Assembly (NCBI RefSeq): GCF_017939745.1
Contig: NZ_JAGKQQ010000001.1
Location: 6,525,299-6,589,298, forward strand
Direction of reading: 5' to 3'
Source of the DNA: Gemmata palustris
GTDB lineage: Bacteria; Planctomycetota; Planctomycetia; Gemmatales; Gemmataceae
Length of the DNA: 64,000 bases
Positions 23,636 through 30,727 of the stretch are shown piece after piece. Position numbers and translations under genes: made by a program. Under the pieces are notes generated by a model. The model searched no databases. It was given only the letters and a program-made list of their open reading frames with translations, and had not been told where the DNA came from. Each line of letters starts with the position of its first letter. The stretch's first letter is position 1.

Positions 23636-24076
23636 TCAGTTCCGAGCGCCGAGCGAGGTCATGATCGGCTGCGATTGCGTGGCAGGCAGGTTCAGTTTGC
23701 TCACGGCGGTGTCCGCGCTACCGAGCATGTCACGCAGGGTCTTGCGGAACGACTCGAACTGCGCTTGCAGCGCGTCGCGCTCCCCCGTGCGGGTCTTCAC
23801 TTCGGTCTTCAGTGCGTCGCGCTCGGTTGCTGCGGCGGCTTGAGTTTGCTCCAGTTCTTTCTTGGTCTTCGCGGCCAGTTCCTCACTCGCGGCGAGCTTT
23901 TGGCGGAGCTGGTCGCGGGCCGTAATCGCGCCGCGATAGTCGTCTTCGAGCTTCTGGACCTTAGCGGTTGCGGCGGCGCCATTTTCGGTCGGGGTCGCGC
24001 CCGGTCCCTTCGCACAGCCGTAGACGCCGAGGATCGTTACGAGCAGGAAACCGAGAACTTTGTGCGAACGCGCCAT
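23636..24076 (-). CDS. Coiled-coil lipoprotein
   Basis: A 146-residue protein with a lipoprotein signal: MARSHKVLGFLLVTILGVYG followed by cysteine 21 in GVYGC. The mature part from about 38 to 120 is an uninterrupted charged coiled coil (KVQKLEDDYRGAITARDQLR; EELAAKTKKELEQTQ). AGGAGA precedes the ATG. It is probably anchored in a membrane with its rod in the periplasm. No family was recognised. It stands alone, between the IS element and rsgA. Confidence 0.8.
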   Translation of the reverse strand: MARSHKVLGFLLVTILGVYGCAKGPGATPTENGAAATAKVQKLEDDYRGAITARDQLRQKLAASEELAAKTKKELEQTQAAAATERDALKTEVKTRTGERDALQAQFESFRKTLRDMLGSADTAVSKLNLPATQSQPIMTSLGARN

Positions 24077-24281
24077 GAGTGAGTTCTCCTGAAGCCGGAC
24101 TCTGCCCGAGGCAGGTGCCCGGAATAATTGGGAAAGCTTAACTGACTTGTGTCAGCGACTCATTTTGTTTCGGCACCCACTGACTACCCTCTTCACGCAA
24201 ACTCACCCCGTTTCCAGACCGGTAAAGTCACCCCAGGGTGCGGAGTTGACGAAGGCGCGGGTTGTGCGAATTGCTCCAAAA

Positions 24282-25517
24282 TTACTCCTCCGTGGTGCCG
24301 TTGAAGAGCCCTAAATAGCTGTGGTAACGGCGGCTTGTGATGAACCGGCGGGCGACCGCGTCCTTGACGGCGCAGCTCGTTTCGTGCGTGTGGGTGCAGT
24401 CCGGGAAGCCGCACAGCGGCACGAACGGCCGGAATTCGGGGAAGTAGCCCTCCATTTCCTCCGGGCGCGCTTGCCAGAGGGAGAGCTGCCTTACGCCAGG
24501 GGTGTCCACCACCCAACCGCCGAAATCCAGCCTGATGAGCTGCGAATAGGTGGTCGTGTGGCGGCCCTTTTGGTTCACCTCGCTCACGGATTTCACTGCG
24601 AGGGCGAGTTCTGGCTGAATCGCGTTGAGGAGCGACGACTTACCCACACCGGACTGCCCCGAAAACACGGTCGAGCGCCCGCGGAGCTGTTCACGGAGCC
24701 GGTCCACGCCGGCGCCCGTGCGGGCGCTGCACAGGAACACCGGCACCCCGAGTTGCGCGTACAGCCCGATCAAAGATTGGAGCTCGATCGCGTCCGCGAG
24801 GTCGGACTTGTTCAGGCACAGGACGGGTTTCAAATCGCCCTGTTGTGCTGCGGCGAGGTAGCGGTCGATGAGGTGCGGTTTCAGGTTAGGTTCGACCAGC
24901 GACATAACAATAACGAGCTGATCGATGTTCGCGACCAGCACGTGCTCTCGGCGCCGACTCGCACGGGTCAGAACGCCGTGACGCGGTTCGACGCGCTCGA
25001 TGACGCCCTCTTGAGCGATGGTCGGTGTTCGAGATTCGGTTTTCGGGGCCGGAACTTCGGCCGGCTCAGTCGCGGGTTCCGCCGGAATCTGTTCTTCTCC
25101 GGCCCCGGTCGCCTGATCCCGGCTCCCCGTTCCCGTCAGGCGAATCCACACCACGTCCCCGGTCGTGACCACGCTGCGCTCGTCGGTCGCGAGGCTCTTG
25201 AGCAGCCGGCGCACCGCACAGCGAAAGACGCGGCCGTCGTCCGTTTCCACGACCGACGCGAGCCCGTGAACGCGCAGCACGCGCCCGCGGAGGCACTCGT
25301 CCGCGTTCACCGACGGCATGGTCGAGCCGTCGGCGGCCTCGTCCTGCACGACGGTTCGGTAGCGGGACAGGTTCCCCTTCGCGCGCACGCGCTCGCTGGA
25401 CCGCGCGTCATCCGCGCGCCCGTCGCCCTCCTGGTAGTCGCGGGTGATGTCGTTCTCGCGCGGCGGCTTCTCGCGGTTCTTCCGCAACTCGACGCGGACT
25501 TTCTTCTTCTTGCTCAT
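24282..25517 (-). CDS. rsgA: Ribosome small-subunit-dependent GTPase A
   Basis: A 411-residue circularly permuted GTPase that acts in late 30S subunit maturation. After a lysine/arginine-rich start (MSKKKKVRVELRKNREKPPR) comes an OB-fold (about 75-180), then NKSD (236-239), GQSGVGKSS (287-295) and DTPG (338-341), in the permuted order G4-G1-G3. The C-terminal zinc motif is C369-x4-C374-x-H376-x5-C382. Length is above the usual 290-350 because of the basic N-terminal tail and a 30-residue proline/glutamate-rich insert at about 140-170 inside the OB-fold. Identification is firm. Confidence 0.96.
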   Translation of the reverse strand: MSKKKKVRVELRKNREKPPRENDITRDYQEGDGRADDARSSERVRAKGNLSRYRTVVQDEAADGSTMPSVNADECLRGRVLRVHGLASVVETDDGRVFRCAVRRLLKSLATDERSVVTTGDVVWIRLTGTGSRDQATGAGEEQIPAEPATEPAEVPAPKTESRTPTIAQEGVIERVEPRHGVLTRASRRREHVLVANIDQLVIVMSLVEPNLKPHLIDRYLAAAQQGDLKPVLCLNKSDLADAIELQSLIGLYAQLGVPVFLCSARTGAGVDRLREQLRGRSTVFSGQSGVGKSSLLNAIQPELALAVKSVSEVNQKGRHTTTYSQLIRLDFGGWVVDTPGVRQLSLWQARPEEMEGYFPEFRPFVPLCGFPDCTHTHETSCAVKDAVARRFITSRRYHSYLGLFNGTTEE

Positions 25518-25627
25518 GTGGTGATTCTACCCGTTCGGGCCTCGCTCTGCGGCGCGATCCTTGACACGCGCCTCCCGCCTGCGGACACTACACCCCGCGT
25601 TCTCTCCCGCCGTTCGGAGCCAATCTC

Positions 25628-26650
25628 ATGCGCTGCCTGCTGCTGCTCGGTGCTTTTTCTGCGGTGCCCGCGTTCGCCCGGGGCGACGACGTGTCCGTCG
25701 CCGTTGGCAAGGACGCGATCGAGTTCAAGGTGGGGTCGACCGTGGTCGCGAAGTACGCCACCGCGGATTCGGTCGCCAAGCCCTACCTGTACCCGGTACT
25801 CGCGCCGAACGGGGTCGGCGTCACACGCCCCTGGCCCGTTGAAAAGGACACGCCGGGTGAGGCGACCAAAGACCACGTTCACCAGAAGTCCGTGTGGTTC
25901 TGTCACGGCGACGTGATCCCCGAAGGCATCGAATTGAAGATTAAAACGACCGAGAAGGGGGGTAAAGGCGTGGATTTCTGGAGCGAGGCGAAGGACAACA
26001 GCGGCCCGCGGCACGGGAAGATCGCGTGCGTGAAAGTGGGCGCGCCGAAACAGCACGCGAAGAACCACGCGAGCGTCGAAACGCACAACGAATGGCGCAC
26101 CCCGGACGGCGTGAAGATCATGGACGAGGTCCGCGTGATTCACTTGGTCGACGGTAAGGAGGGGCGCACGTTCGCGTTCGAGATCACGCTGAAAGCGAGT
26201 GTGTGCCCGATCACGTTCGGCGACACCAAGGAGGGTTCGTTCGGCATCCGGGTTCACGACGGGCTGCGGCCGAGCGAGAAAACCGGTGCGACCGTGACCA
26301 CCGCCGAGGGCACAACGGTGAACCCGCCGGCCAAGGACAACCTGCCGATTTGGGGGCACCCCACCGAGTGGATCGACTACTCGGGCACGCTCGATGGTAA
26401 GGAAGTCGGCATCGCGGTGTTCGATCACCCGGCTAACCCGAAGTCGAACTGGCACGTTCGCGCTTACGGCCTCAACGCCGCGAACCCGTTTGCCCGAAAG
26501 GGGAGTGGCTTCCCGTCCCAGAAGGACAACACGGAACTGCTGAAGATCGCGAAGGGTGGCGAAATGAAGCTGAAGTACGCCGTGTACGCGCACATCGGCG
26601 ACGCCAAGACGGGCAAGGTCGCGGAAGCGTACTCCGAGTTCAAGAAGTGA
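25628..26650 (+). CDS. Secreted DUF6807 (PmoA-type) protein
   Basis: A 340-residue exported protein. The signal is MRCLLLLGAFSAVPAFARGD. The remainder is a beta-rich fold with the family blocks YLYPVLAPNGVGVTRPWPVE, DHVHQKSVWFCHGDV, FGIRVHDGLRP and WIDYSGTLDGKEVGIAVFDH. Members are annotated PmoA-like by name, but are not methane monooxygenase subunits; they are common in planctomycetes and often associated with sugar degradation genes. A likely role is carbohydrate-related. It starts divergently from rsgA and ends convergently with the lactate permease. Confidence 0.85.
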   Translation: MRCLLLLGAFSAVPAFARGDDVSVAVGKDAIEFKVGSTVVAKYATADSVAKPYLYPVLAPNGVGVTRPWPVEKDTPGEATKDHVHQKSVWFCHGDVIPEGIELKIKTTEKGGKGVDFWSEAKDNSGPRHGKIACVKVGAPKQHAKNHASVETHNEWRTPDGVKIMDEVRVIHLVDGKEGRTFAFEITLKASVCPITFGDTKEGSFGIRVHDGLRPSEKTGATVTTAEGTTVNPPAKDNLPIWGHPTEWIDYSGTLDGKEVGIAVFDHPANPKSNWHVRAYGLNAANPFARKGSGFPSQKDNTELLKIAKGGEMKLKYAVYAHIGDAKTGKVAEAYSEFKK

Positions 26651-26733
26651 GCCGTGGTGAGCGCGAACTTCAGCAAGCATGGCCACAAAGGGCACAAAAG
26701 AAGGCAGAGATCAGAAGACAGAAGCGTGTTGTT

Positions 26734-26936
26734 TTTGTAGCCCCGGATGGGGGCGACCGAGTGTAGCCAGGGGTGGAGCAACGCGCAACCCCTGGTAGAC
26801 AACACGCACAACCCCTGACAGCCGGCACGCAAATGACCGATCACCGTGGTTCGTGGGAGCCCGCCAGGGGTTGCGCTTCGCCTTCGGCTACGCTGCACCC
26901 CTGGCTACCATCGGTCGCCCCATCCGGGGCTACAAA
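26734..26936. repeat. Long palindromic repeat, full copy 1
   Basis: Left arm TTGTAGCCCCGGATGG...GTAGCCAGGGGTGG and right arm CACCCCTGGCTACCATCGG...CCATCCGGGGCTACAAA are nearly complete reverse complements over about 40 bases each, with shorter palindromic blocks between. It lies between convergent genes. The layout is shared with the copy at 34.8 kb and, in half form, with the one at 1.2 kb. Confidence 0.85.
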
Positions 26937-26953
26937 GGCGTTTCGGATTCACA

Positions 26954-28825
26954 TCACTTCGGGACCATCAGCGTGAATGGGGGTACGAACGCTTGCAGCG
27001 CGGTGAGGAGCCCAACGATGCCCGCAAGTAGGATGCTGTGCCCGATGACGGCTTTGAAGATGTCGGCTTCCTTGCCCACTTGATTCGTGCCCGCGGTCGC
27101 GACGCAGATGCTCTGCGCGTCGATCATTTTGCCCATCACCCCACCAGTGCTATTCGCAGTGCAAATCAGCGTTTGCGCCTGATCGAGCGTGAGGTGTCTC
27201 ATCGCGTCGGCGTGGTGCGCGTTCCACACCTCGGTCGCGGTGATCTTCTGGAGCCCGCCGAATAGGGCGTTGCTTCCCGCGTCGGTGCCGGTCAGGAACA
27301 CGCCGAGCCAGCCCAGCATCGCGGCGAAGAAAGGGTACAACACGCCGGTCGCGGCGAACGCCACGCCGAGGGTCGCGTCCATGCCCGCGTACTTGGTGAC
27401 GTAACTCAATCCGAGCATGAACGCGATCGTCGGAATCGGTATTCGCATTTGGTACGCAGTTTTCCGCGCGAACGCTTTCATCTGCGCCCACGTCATATTC
27501 AGCAGCACCATCGAGAGTAAGGCCGCGAGCAACACCGGCGTGCCCGGGGCGGTCAGCCAGTTGAACCGGAAGACGGCCGATTCGAGCTTTTTCTCGTCGG
27601 GGGTACCCGGCGGGATCAGCCTCTCGGCGCGCACGACCTGCTTGTGCAGCCCGGGAATTTCGATGTCGTAGTACGTCTTCAGGCCGGACAGATCGAGCGC
27701 GTGGGATTTCTTCGTTACGGGGTCCGTTTCCAGGTATTTAACGTACCCGCTACCGACCAAACAGAGCGCCATCAAGATCCACGGCATCCACGCGAGCGCG
27801 ACCGAGCCGACCGTGAGCGGCGGCTCCGCGTTCGCGGAATTCAGAGCGGGGAGTGCGGAGCGGAGGAGCTGTTCGACCTCTTCCCGCGCGTGCTCGGATT
27901 GCGGATCGTGTGGTTTGTCGGCGCTCCGCGCTCCGAACCCCGAACTCTGCGCTTCTTCCGGGAATCGCCACTCTTCGCGCGGCTTCCACACGAATTTGAG
28001 GAACAGTGCGAGTGTGACGAGTGAGAACAGCCCGCCGCCGATGTCGGTGAGCTGCCAGATCGGTGGGAGCCCGTAGGCGTGTGCGGTCGCGAAGAAGAAC
28101 TGGAACAGCGCGAACGACCCGCCGCCCACGGCCAGCGCCGGCCAAATAGCCAGCGTCTGGCGCCACGAACACATGCACTTGACCATGTAGAACGGGATCA
28201 AACATGATAGAAACGGGAGTTGATGCCCGCACATGATACTAATTTTATCGGCGGACACTCCGCTTGATGTTTCGAGTGTGATAATCGGCACACCCAGCCC
28301 GCCATAACAAACCGGCGACGTGTTCGCGATCAAGCATATCACCGCGGCGCGGAACGGCGGAACACCCAAACCTACCAACATCGCGCCACAAATCGCGACC
28401 GGCGAACCGGCCCCGGCCGCGCCCTCCATGAACGCTCCGAACGCGAACCCGATTAGCACCGCCTGCACGCGGGCGTCTCGGCTGAGGCTGCCGATCGAGC
28501 GCCGGATGACCGTAAACTGGCCCGTTTCCACCGTCACGTTGTAGAGCAGCATCGCCGCGAACACGGTCCAGCCGATCGGCATCAGCCCGAACGCGGCCCC
28601 GTACCCGAACGACGCACCGGCCATGTCCAGCGGCATCCCGTACACGAGCCACGCGAGGACGATCGCCAGGACCGCGCCCGCGGCGCCGGCCCAGCTCGCG
28701 AGCCAGCGCCGCCCGACGAGGAGGTAAAAGAGCACCAGTACCGGCAGCGCGGCGACGACGGTCGAGAGGAGTGCGTACTCCCCGACCGGCAAAGGGTTTA
28801 AATCTTGGACGTAAGCAAACAGCAT
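26954..28825 (-). CDS. lctP: L-lactate permease family transporter
   Basis: A 623-residue inner-membrane transporter with about 13-14 hydrophobic segments. The family signatures are FGAFMEGAAGAGSPVAICGA and CLIANTSPVCYGGLGVPIIT near 130-180, and GWLGVFLTGTDAGSNALFGG and ANSTGGVMGKMIDAQSICVA in the C-terminal half. LctP-type carriers take up lactate or glycolate with protons. A large hydrophilic loop at about 290-430, with glutamate-rich segments, is longer than usual. An AAGG sequence lies upstream of the ATG. It is divergent from a highly biased surface-protein gene and solitary. Substrate specificity cannot be told from the sequence. Confidence 0.93.
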   Translation of the reverse strand: MLFAYVQDLNPLPVGEYALLSTVVAALPVLVLFYLLVGRRWLASWAGAAGAVLAIVLAWLVYGMPLDMAGASFGYGAAFGLMPIGWTVFAAMLLYNVTVETGQFTVIRRSIGSLSRDARVQAVLIGFAFGAFMEGAAGAGSPVAICGAMLVGLGVPPFRAAVICLIANTSPVCYGGLGVPIITLETSSGVSADKISIMCGHQLPFLSCLIPFYMVKCMCSWRQTLAIWPALAVGGGSFALFQFFFATAHAYGLPPIWQLTDIGGGLFSLVTLALFLKFVWKPREEWRFPEEAQSSGFGARSADKPHDPQSEHAREEVEQLLRSALPALNSANAEPPLTVGSVALAWMPWILMALCLVGSGYVKYLETDPVTKKSHALDLSGLKTYYDIEIPGLHKQVVRAERLIPPGTPDEKKLESAVFRFNWLTAPGTPVLLAALLSMVLLNMTWAQMKAFARKTAYQMRIPIPTIAFMLGLSYVTKYAGMDATLGVAFAATGVLYPFFAAMLGWLGVFLTGTDAGSNALFGGLQKITATEVWNAHHADAMRHLTLDQAQTLICTANSTGGVMGKMIDAQSICVATAGTNQVGKEADIFKAVIGHSILLAGIVGLLTALQAFVPPFTLMVPK

Positions 28826-29302
28826 GGGAGAGACCTTGGGCAGCGTGAAAACCAGCCCGCGATGCTACCGTCGTTTGTGCAACGTGCCAAGTTTCAAGTT
28901 GCGGCGAGCCGGATTAGGTGCTGCGAGCCGGGGGCGGGAATTTGTCCCGTACCGCGGGTCCGAGGCGCAGGGGACGGGCGCGTTCGGACCGGTTCCGATT
29001 GTATCAATTGGGGGAACCGGTTGCGGGCCAAGTGGCATCAAATGCGGCTCCAATTCCATATGACCGTGTGAGATTCGCTGATAGGTAGAACTGGTACAAC
29101 TGTTCGCTTCTCGTTAGACGTTAGATTGCCACGCAGATTCTCGATTTTCCGCCCCTTACCGACCTTGGTTTGCTTTCCCAAACTACTCGGCGCTGTCATA
29201 TCTATCGCAGGCACATTGAGACCCACGGACGTAATCAGCGGCGAATGGATGGTCGCGACGGACGTGGGAGTGCCGAAACCCGGAGCTGTAAAGAGGGTCA
29301 CC
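28826..29302. other. Divergent intergenic region
   Basis: About 480 bases between the lactate permease (minus) and the cysteine-rich surface protein (plus). It must hold both promoters and contains one clear dyad (28988-29021). No plausible coding frame was seen. The long stretch before 29303 suggests a long 5' leader or upstream control for the surface protein. Confidence 0.6.
28988..29021. promoter_or_regulatory. Dyad-symmetric element, possible operator
   Basis: ACCGGTTCC (28988-28996) and GGAACCGGT (29013-29021) are exact reverse complements and the centre GATTG-TAT-CAATT continues the symmetry. As the flanking genes diverge, neither needs a terminator here; an operator or an RNA structure is more likely. 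No direct evidence of binding. Confidence 0.4.
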
Positions 29303-30496
29303 ATGAGCGTTCTGCGTATCAAGGCGTGGATCATGACCGCCGCATGTGCGGGCTTGATCGGTTTGGCGGCCGGGGACGCACACGCGTTCTGCGGCAAGTT
29401 GTTCAGCAAGAAGGATCCCTGTGCCGACCCCTGTGCGAACCCGTGTGACAGCGGGAAGGGTGGCCTCCGCGGGCTGTTCGCCGGGCGCGGTGCGACCACC
29501 GTCGGCGATTGCAACCCGTGCGGCCCGACCGGCCCCGTGACGCCGGCCCCGGCGCCCGCGCCGGTCACGCAAAAGGTCAAGGTCACCGAGTGGGTGCCCA
29601 CGGTCGTCGAAGAGACCGTGACGGTGCTGAAGCCGGTCACCAAGACGGAAACGTACACGGCGCACAAGTGGGAGTGCGTCCCCGAGACCGTCACCTGCCA
29701 GGTGACGGTGAACAAGCTGGTCACCGAGAACGTGGTCGAGAACCGGACGGTGACCGAGCGCGTCCCGGTGCAGAAGACGATCACCGTGAACGAGCGCGTC
29801 CCGGTGCAGAAGACCGTCACCGTGAACGAAACGCACTGGAAGTCGGTGATGGTGACGGAGATGAAGAGCAAGACCGTGACCCACAAGGTCTCGGTGCCGT
29901 ACTGCAAGGAACTGCCCCCGTCGCTGTCCGACCGCCTGCACAAGATCTGCGACCCGTGCTACACGCCGTGCCCCCGCACCGTGAGCGGGTGCAAGACCGA
30001 AAAGCACCGCGAGACCGTGTGCGAACCGGTCACCGTGTGCAAGAAGGTCGCCGAGTGCGTGCCGGTGACGAAGACGATCTGCACCTATGAGTGCCGCCCG
30101 GTCCAGAAGACCGTCTGCACCTACGAGTGCGTGACCAAGGTGGTCCCGACGACCGTGTGCAAGACCAAGTGCGTGCCGACCGTCGAGACCGTCACCAAGA
30201 CCGTCAACGTCCGCAAGTGCGTGGCTTACCAGGCGACCCGCCAGGTGACCGTGTGCGAACCCGTGCAGGAGAAGGTCAAGGTCACGAAGATGGTGGCCAA
30301 GGAAGTTGAGAAGGACGTGGTCGTGTCCAACGCCTGCAGCACCGGCTGCGACACCGCCTGCACCCCGGCCCGCGCCGGTCTGCTGGACCGCCTCAAGGCC
30401 GGCCTCGGTGGTCTGAAGGGCAAGTTCGGCAAGAAGCACAGCGACTGCGGGTGCGCTCCCGTGGCCCACGGTGCGGCCGCCGGCTGCTGCCACTAA
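29303..30496 (+). CDS. Cysteine-rich short-period-repeat secreted protein (YTV-like), paralogue 1
   Basis: A 397-residue exported protein. ATG 29303 has AAGAGGG upstream and starts a signal peptide (MSVLRIKAWIMTAACAGLIG). The mature protein opens with a CADPCANPCD cluster and then consists almost wholly of degenerate repeats of about 12-16 residues built from TVT, V-x-K, VP and C (NERVPVQKTVTVNE; TKTICTYECRPVQKTVCTYE). This is the composition of planctomycete YTV-type cell-wall proteins. It ends SDCGCAPVAHGAAAGCCH. Codons are almost all C- or G-ending and a strong terminator follows, so high expression is likely. A paralogue lies at 47300-48400. Cell-surface, disulphide-linked structure is inferred. 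Confidence 0.85.
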   Translation: MSVLRIKAWIMTAACAGLIGLAAGDAHAFCGKLFSKKDPCADPCANPCDSGKGGLRGLFAGRGATTVGDCNPCGPTGPVTPAPAPAPVTQKVKVTEWVPTVVEETVTVLKPVTKTETYTAHKWECVPETVTCQVTVNKLVTENVVENRTVTERVPVQKTITVNERVPVQKTVTVNETHWKSVMVTEMKSKTVTHKVSVPYCKELPPSLSDRLHKICDPCYTPCPRTVSGCKTEKHRETVCEPVTVCKKVAECVPVTKTICTYECRPVQKTVCTYECVTKVVPTTVCKTKCVPTVETVTKTVNVRKCVAYQATRQVTVCEPVQEKVKVTKMVAKEVEKDVVVSNACSTGCDTACTPARAGLLDRLKAGLGGLKGKFGKKHSDCGCAPVAHGAAAGCCH

Positions 30497-30550
30497 GCCG
30501 ACTAGCAACGAGCACGACTGACCGGGCCACCCGTTCGCCCGGTTGAGTCT

Positions 30551-30590
30551 CCCCGCCCAGGCTCCCTCACCTGGGCGGGGCTTTTTTCTT
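30551..30590 (+). terminator. Strong intrinsic terminator
   Basis: CCCCGCCCAGG and CCTGGGCGGGG form an 11-bp GC stem with an 8-nt loop, followed by CTTTTTTCTTT. It begins about 55 bases after the surface-protein stop. Confidence 0.92.
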
Positions 30591-30595
30591 TGTTG

Positions 30596-30692
30596 TCAGT
30601 CGAAGGTCGTAAGGTCGAAAGTCATAAAGTCGAAGACACCCATTCCGGAAGTCTTCGACTTTATGACTTTCGACCTTACGACCTTCGACTGA
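30596..30692. repeat. Perfect 42-bp-arm palindrome
   Basis: Arms 30596-30637 and 30651-30692 are exact reverse complements around a 13-nt spacer (ACCCATTCCGGAA). Inside each arm GGTCGTAAGGTCGAAAGTC contains short direct repeats of a GTCGAAAG/AGGTCG type. It lies right after the terminator, between convergent genes. A shorter derivative (TTTGCGACTGACTTTCGACT) follows it. Confidence 0.93.
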
Positions 30693-30727
30693 TTTGCGAC
30701 TGACTTTCGACTCGACTGATGACCGCG

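Noticed and set aside
24193..24516. A 107-residue minus-strand frame at the end of rsgA
   Set aside because: It overlaps the conserved C-terminal zinc region of rsgA in another frame, and has no start signal or domain.
24321..25916. A 531-residue plus-strand open frame opposite rsgA
   Set aside because: rsgA is firmly identified on the other strand; this frame is arginine/alanine-rich with no family and runs into the next gene's start.
29183..30508. A 441-residue minus-strand open frame over the first cysteine-rich gene
   Set aside because: It is antisense to a gene with a signal peptide, ribosome-binding site and terminator. Its histidine/leucine/aspartate-rich composition is what GC3-biased repeats give on the other strand.
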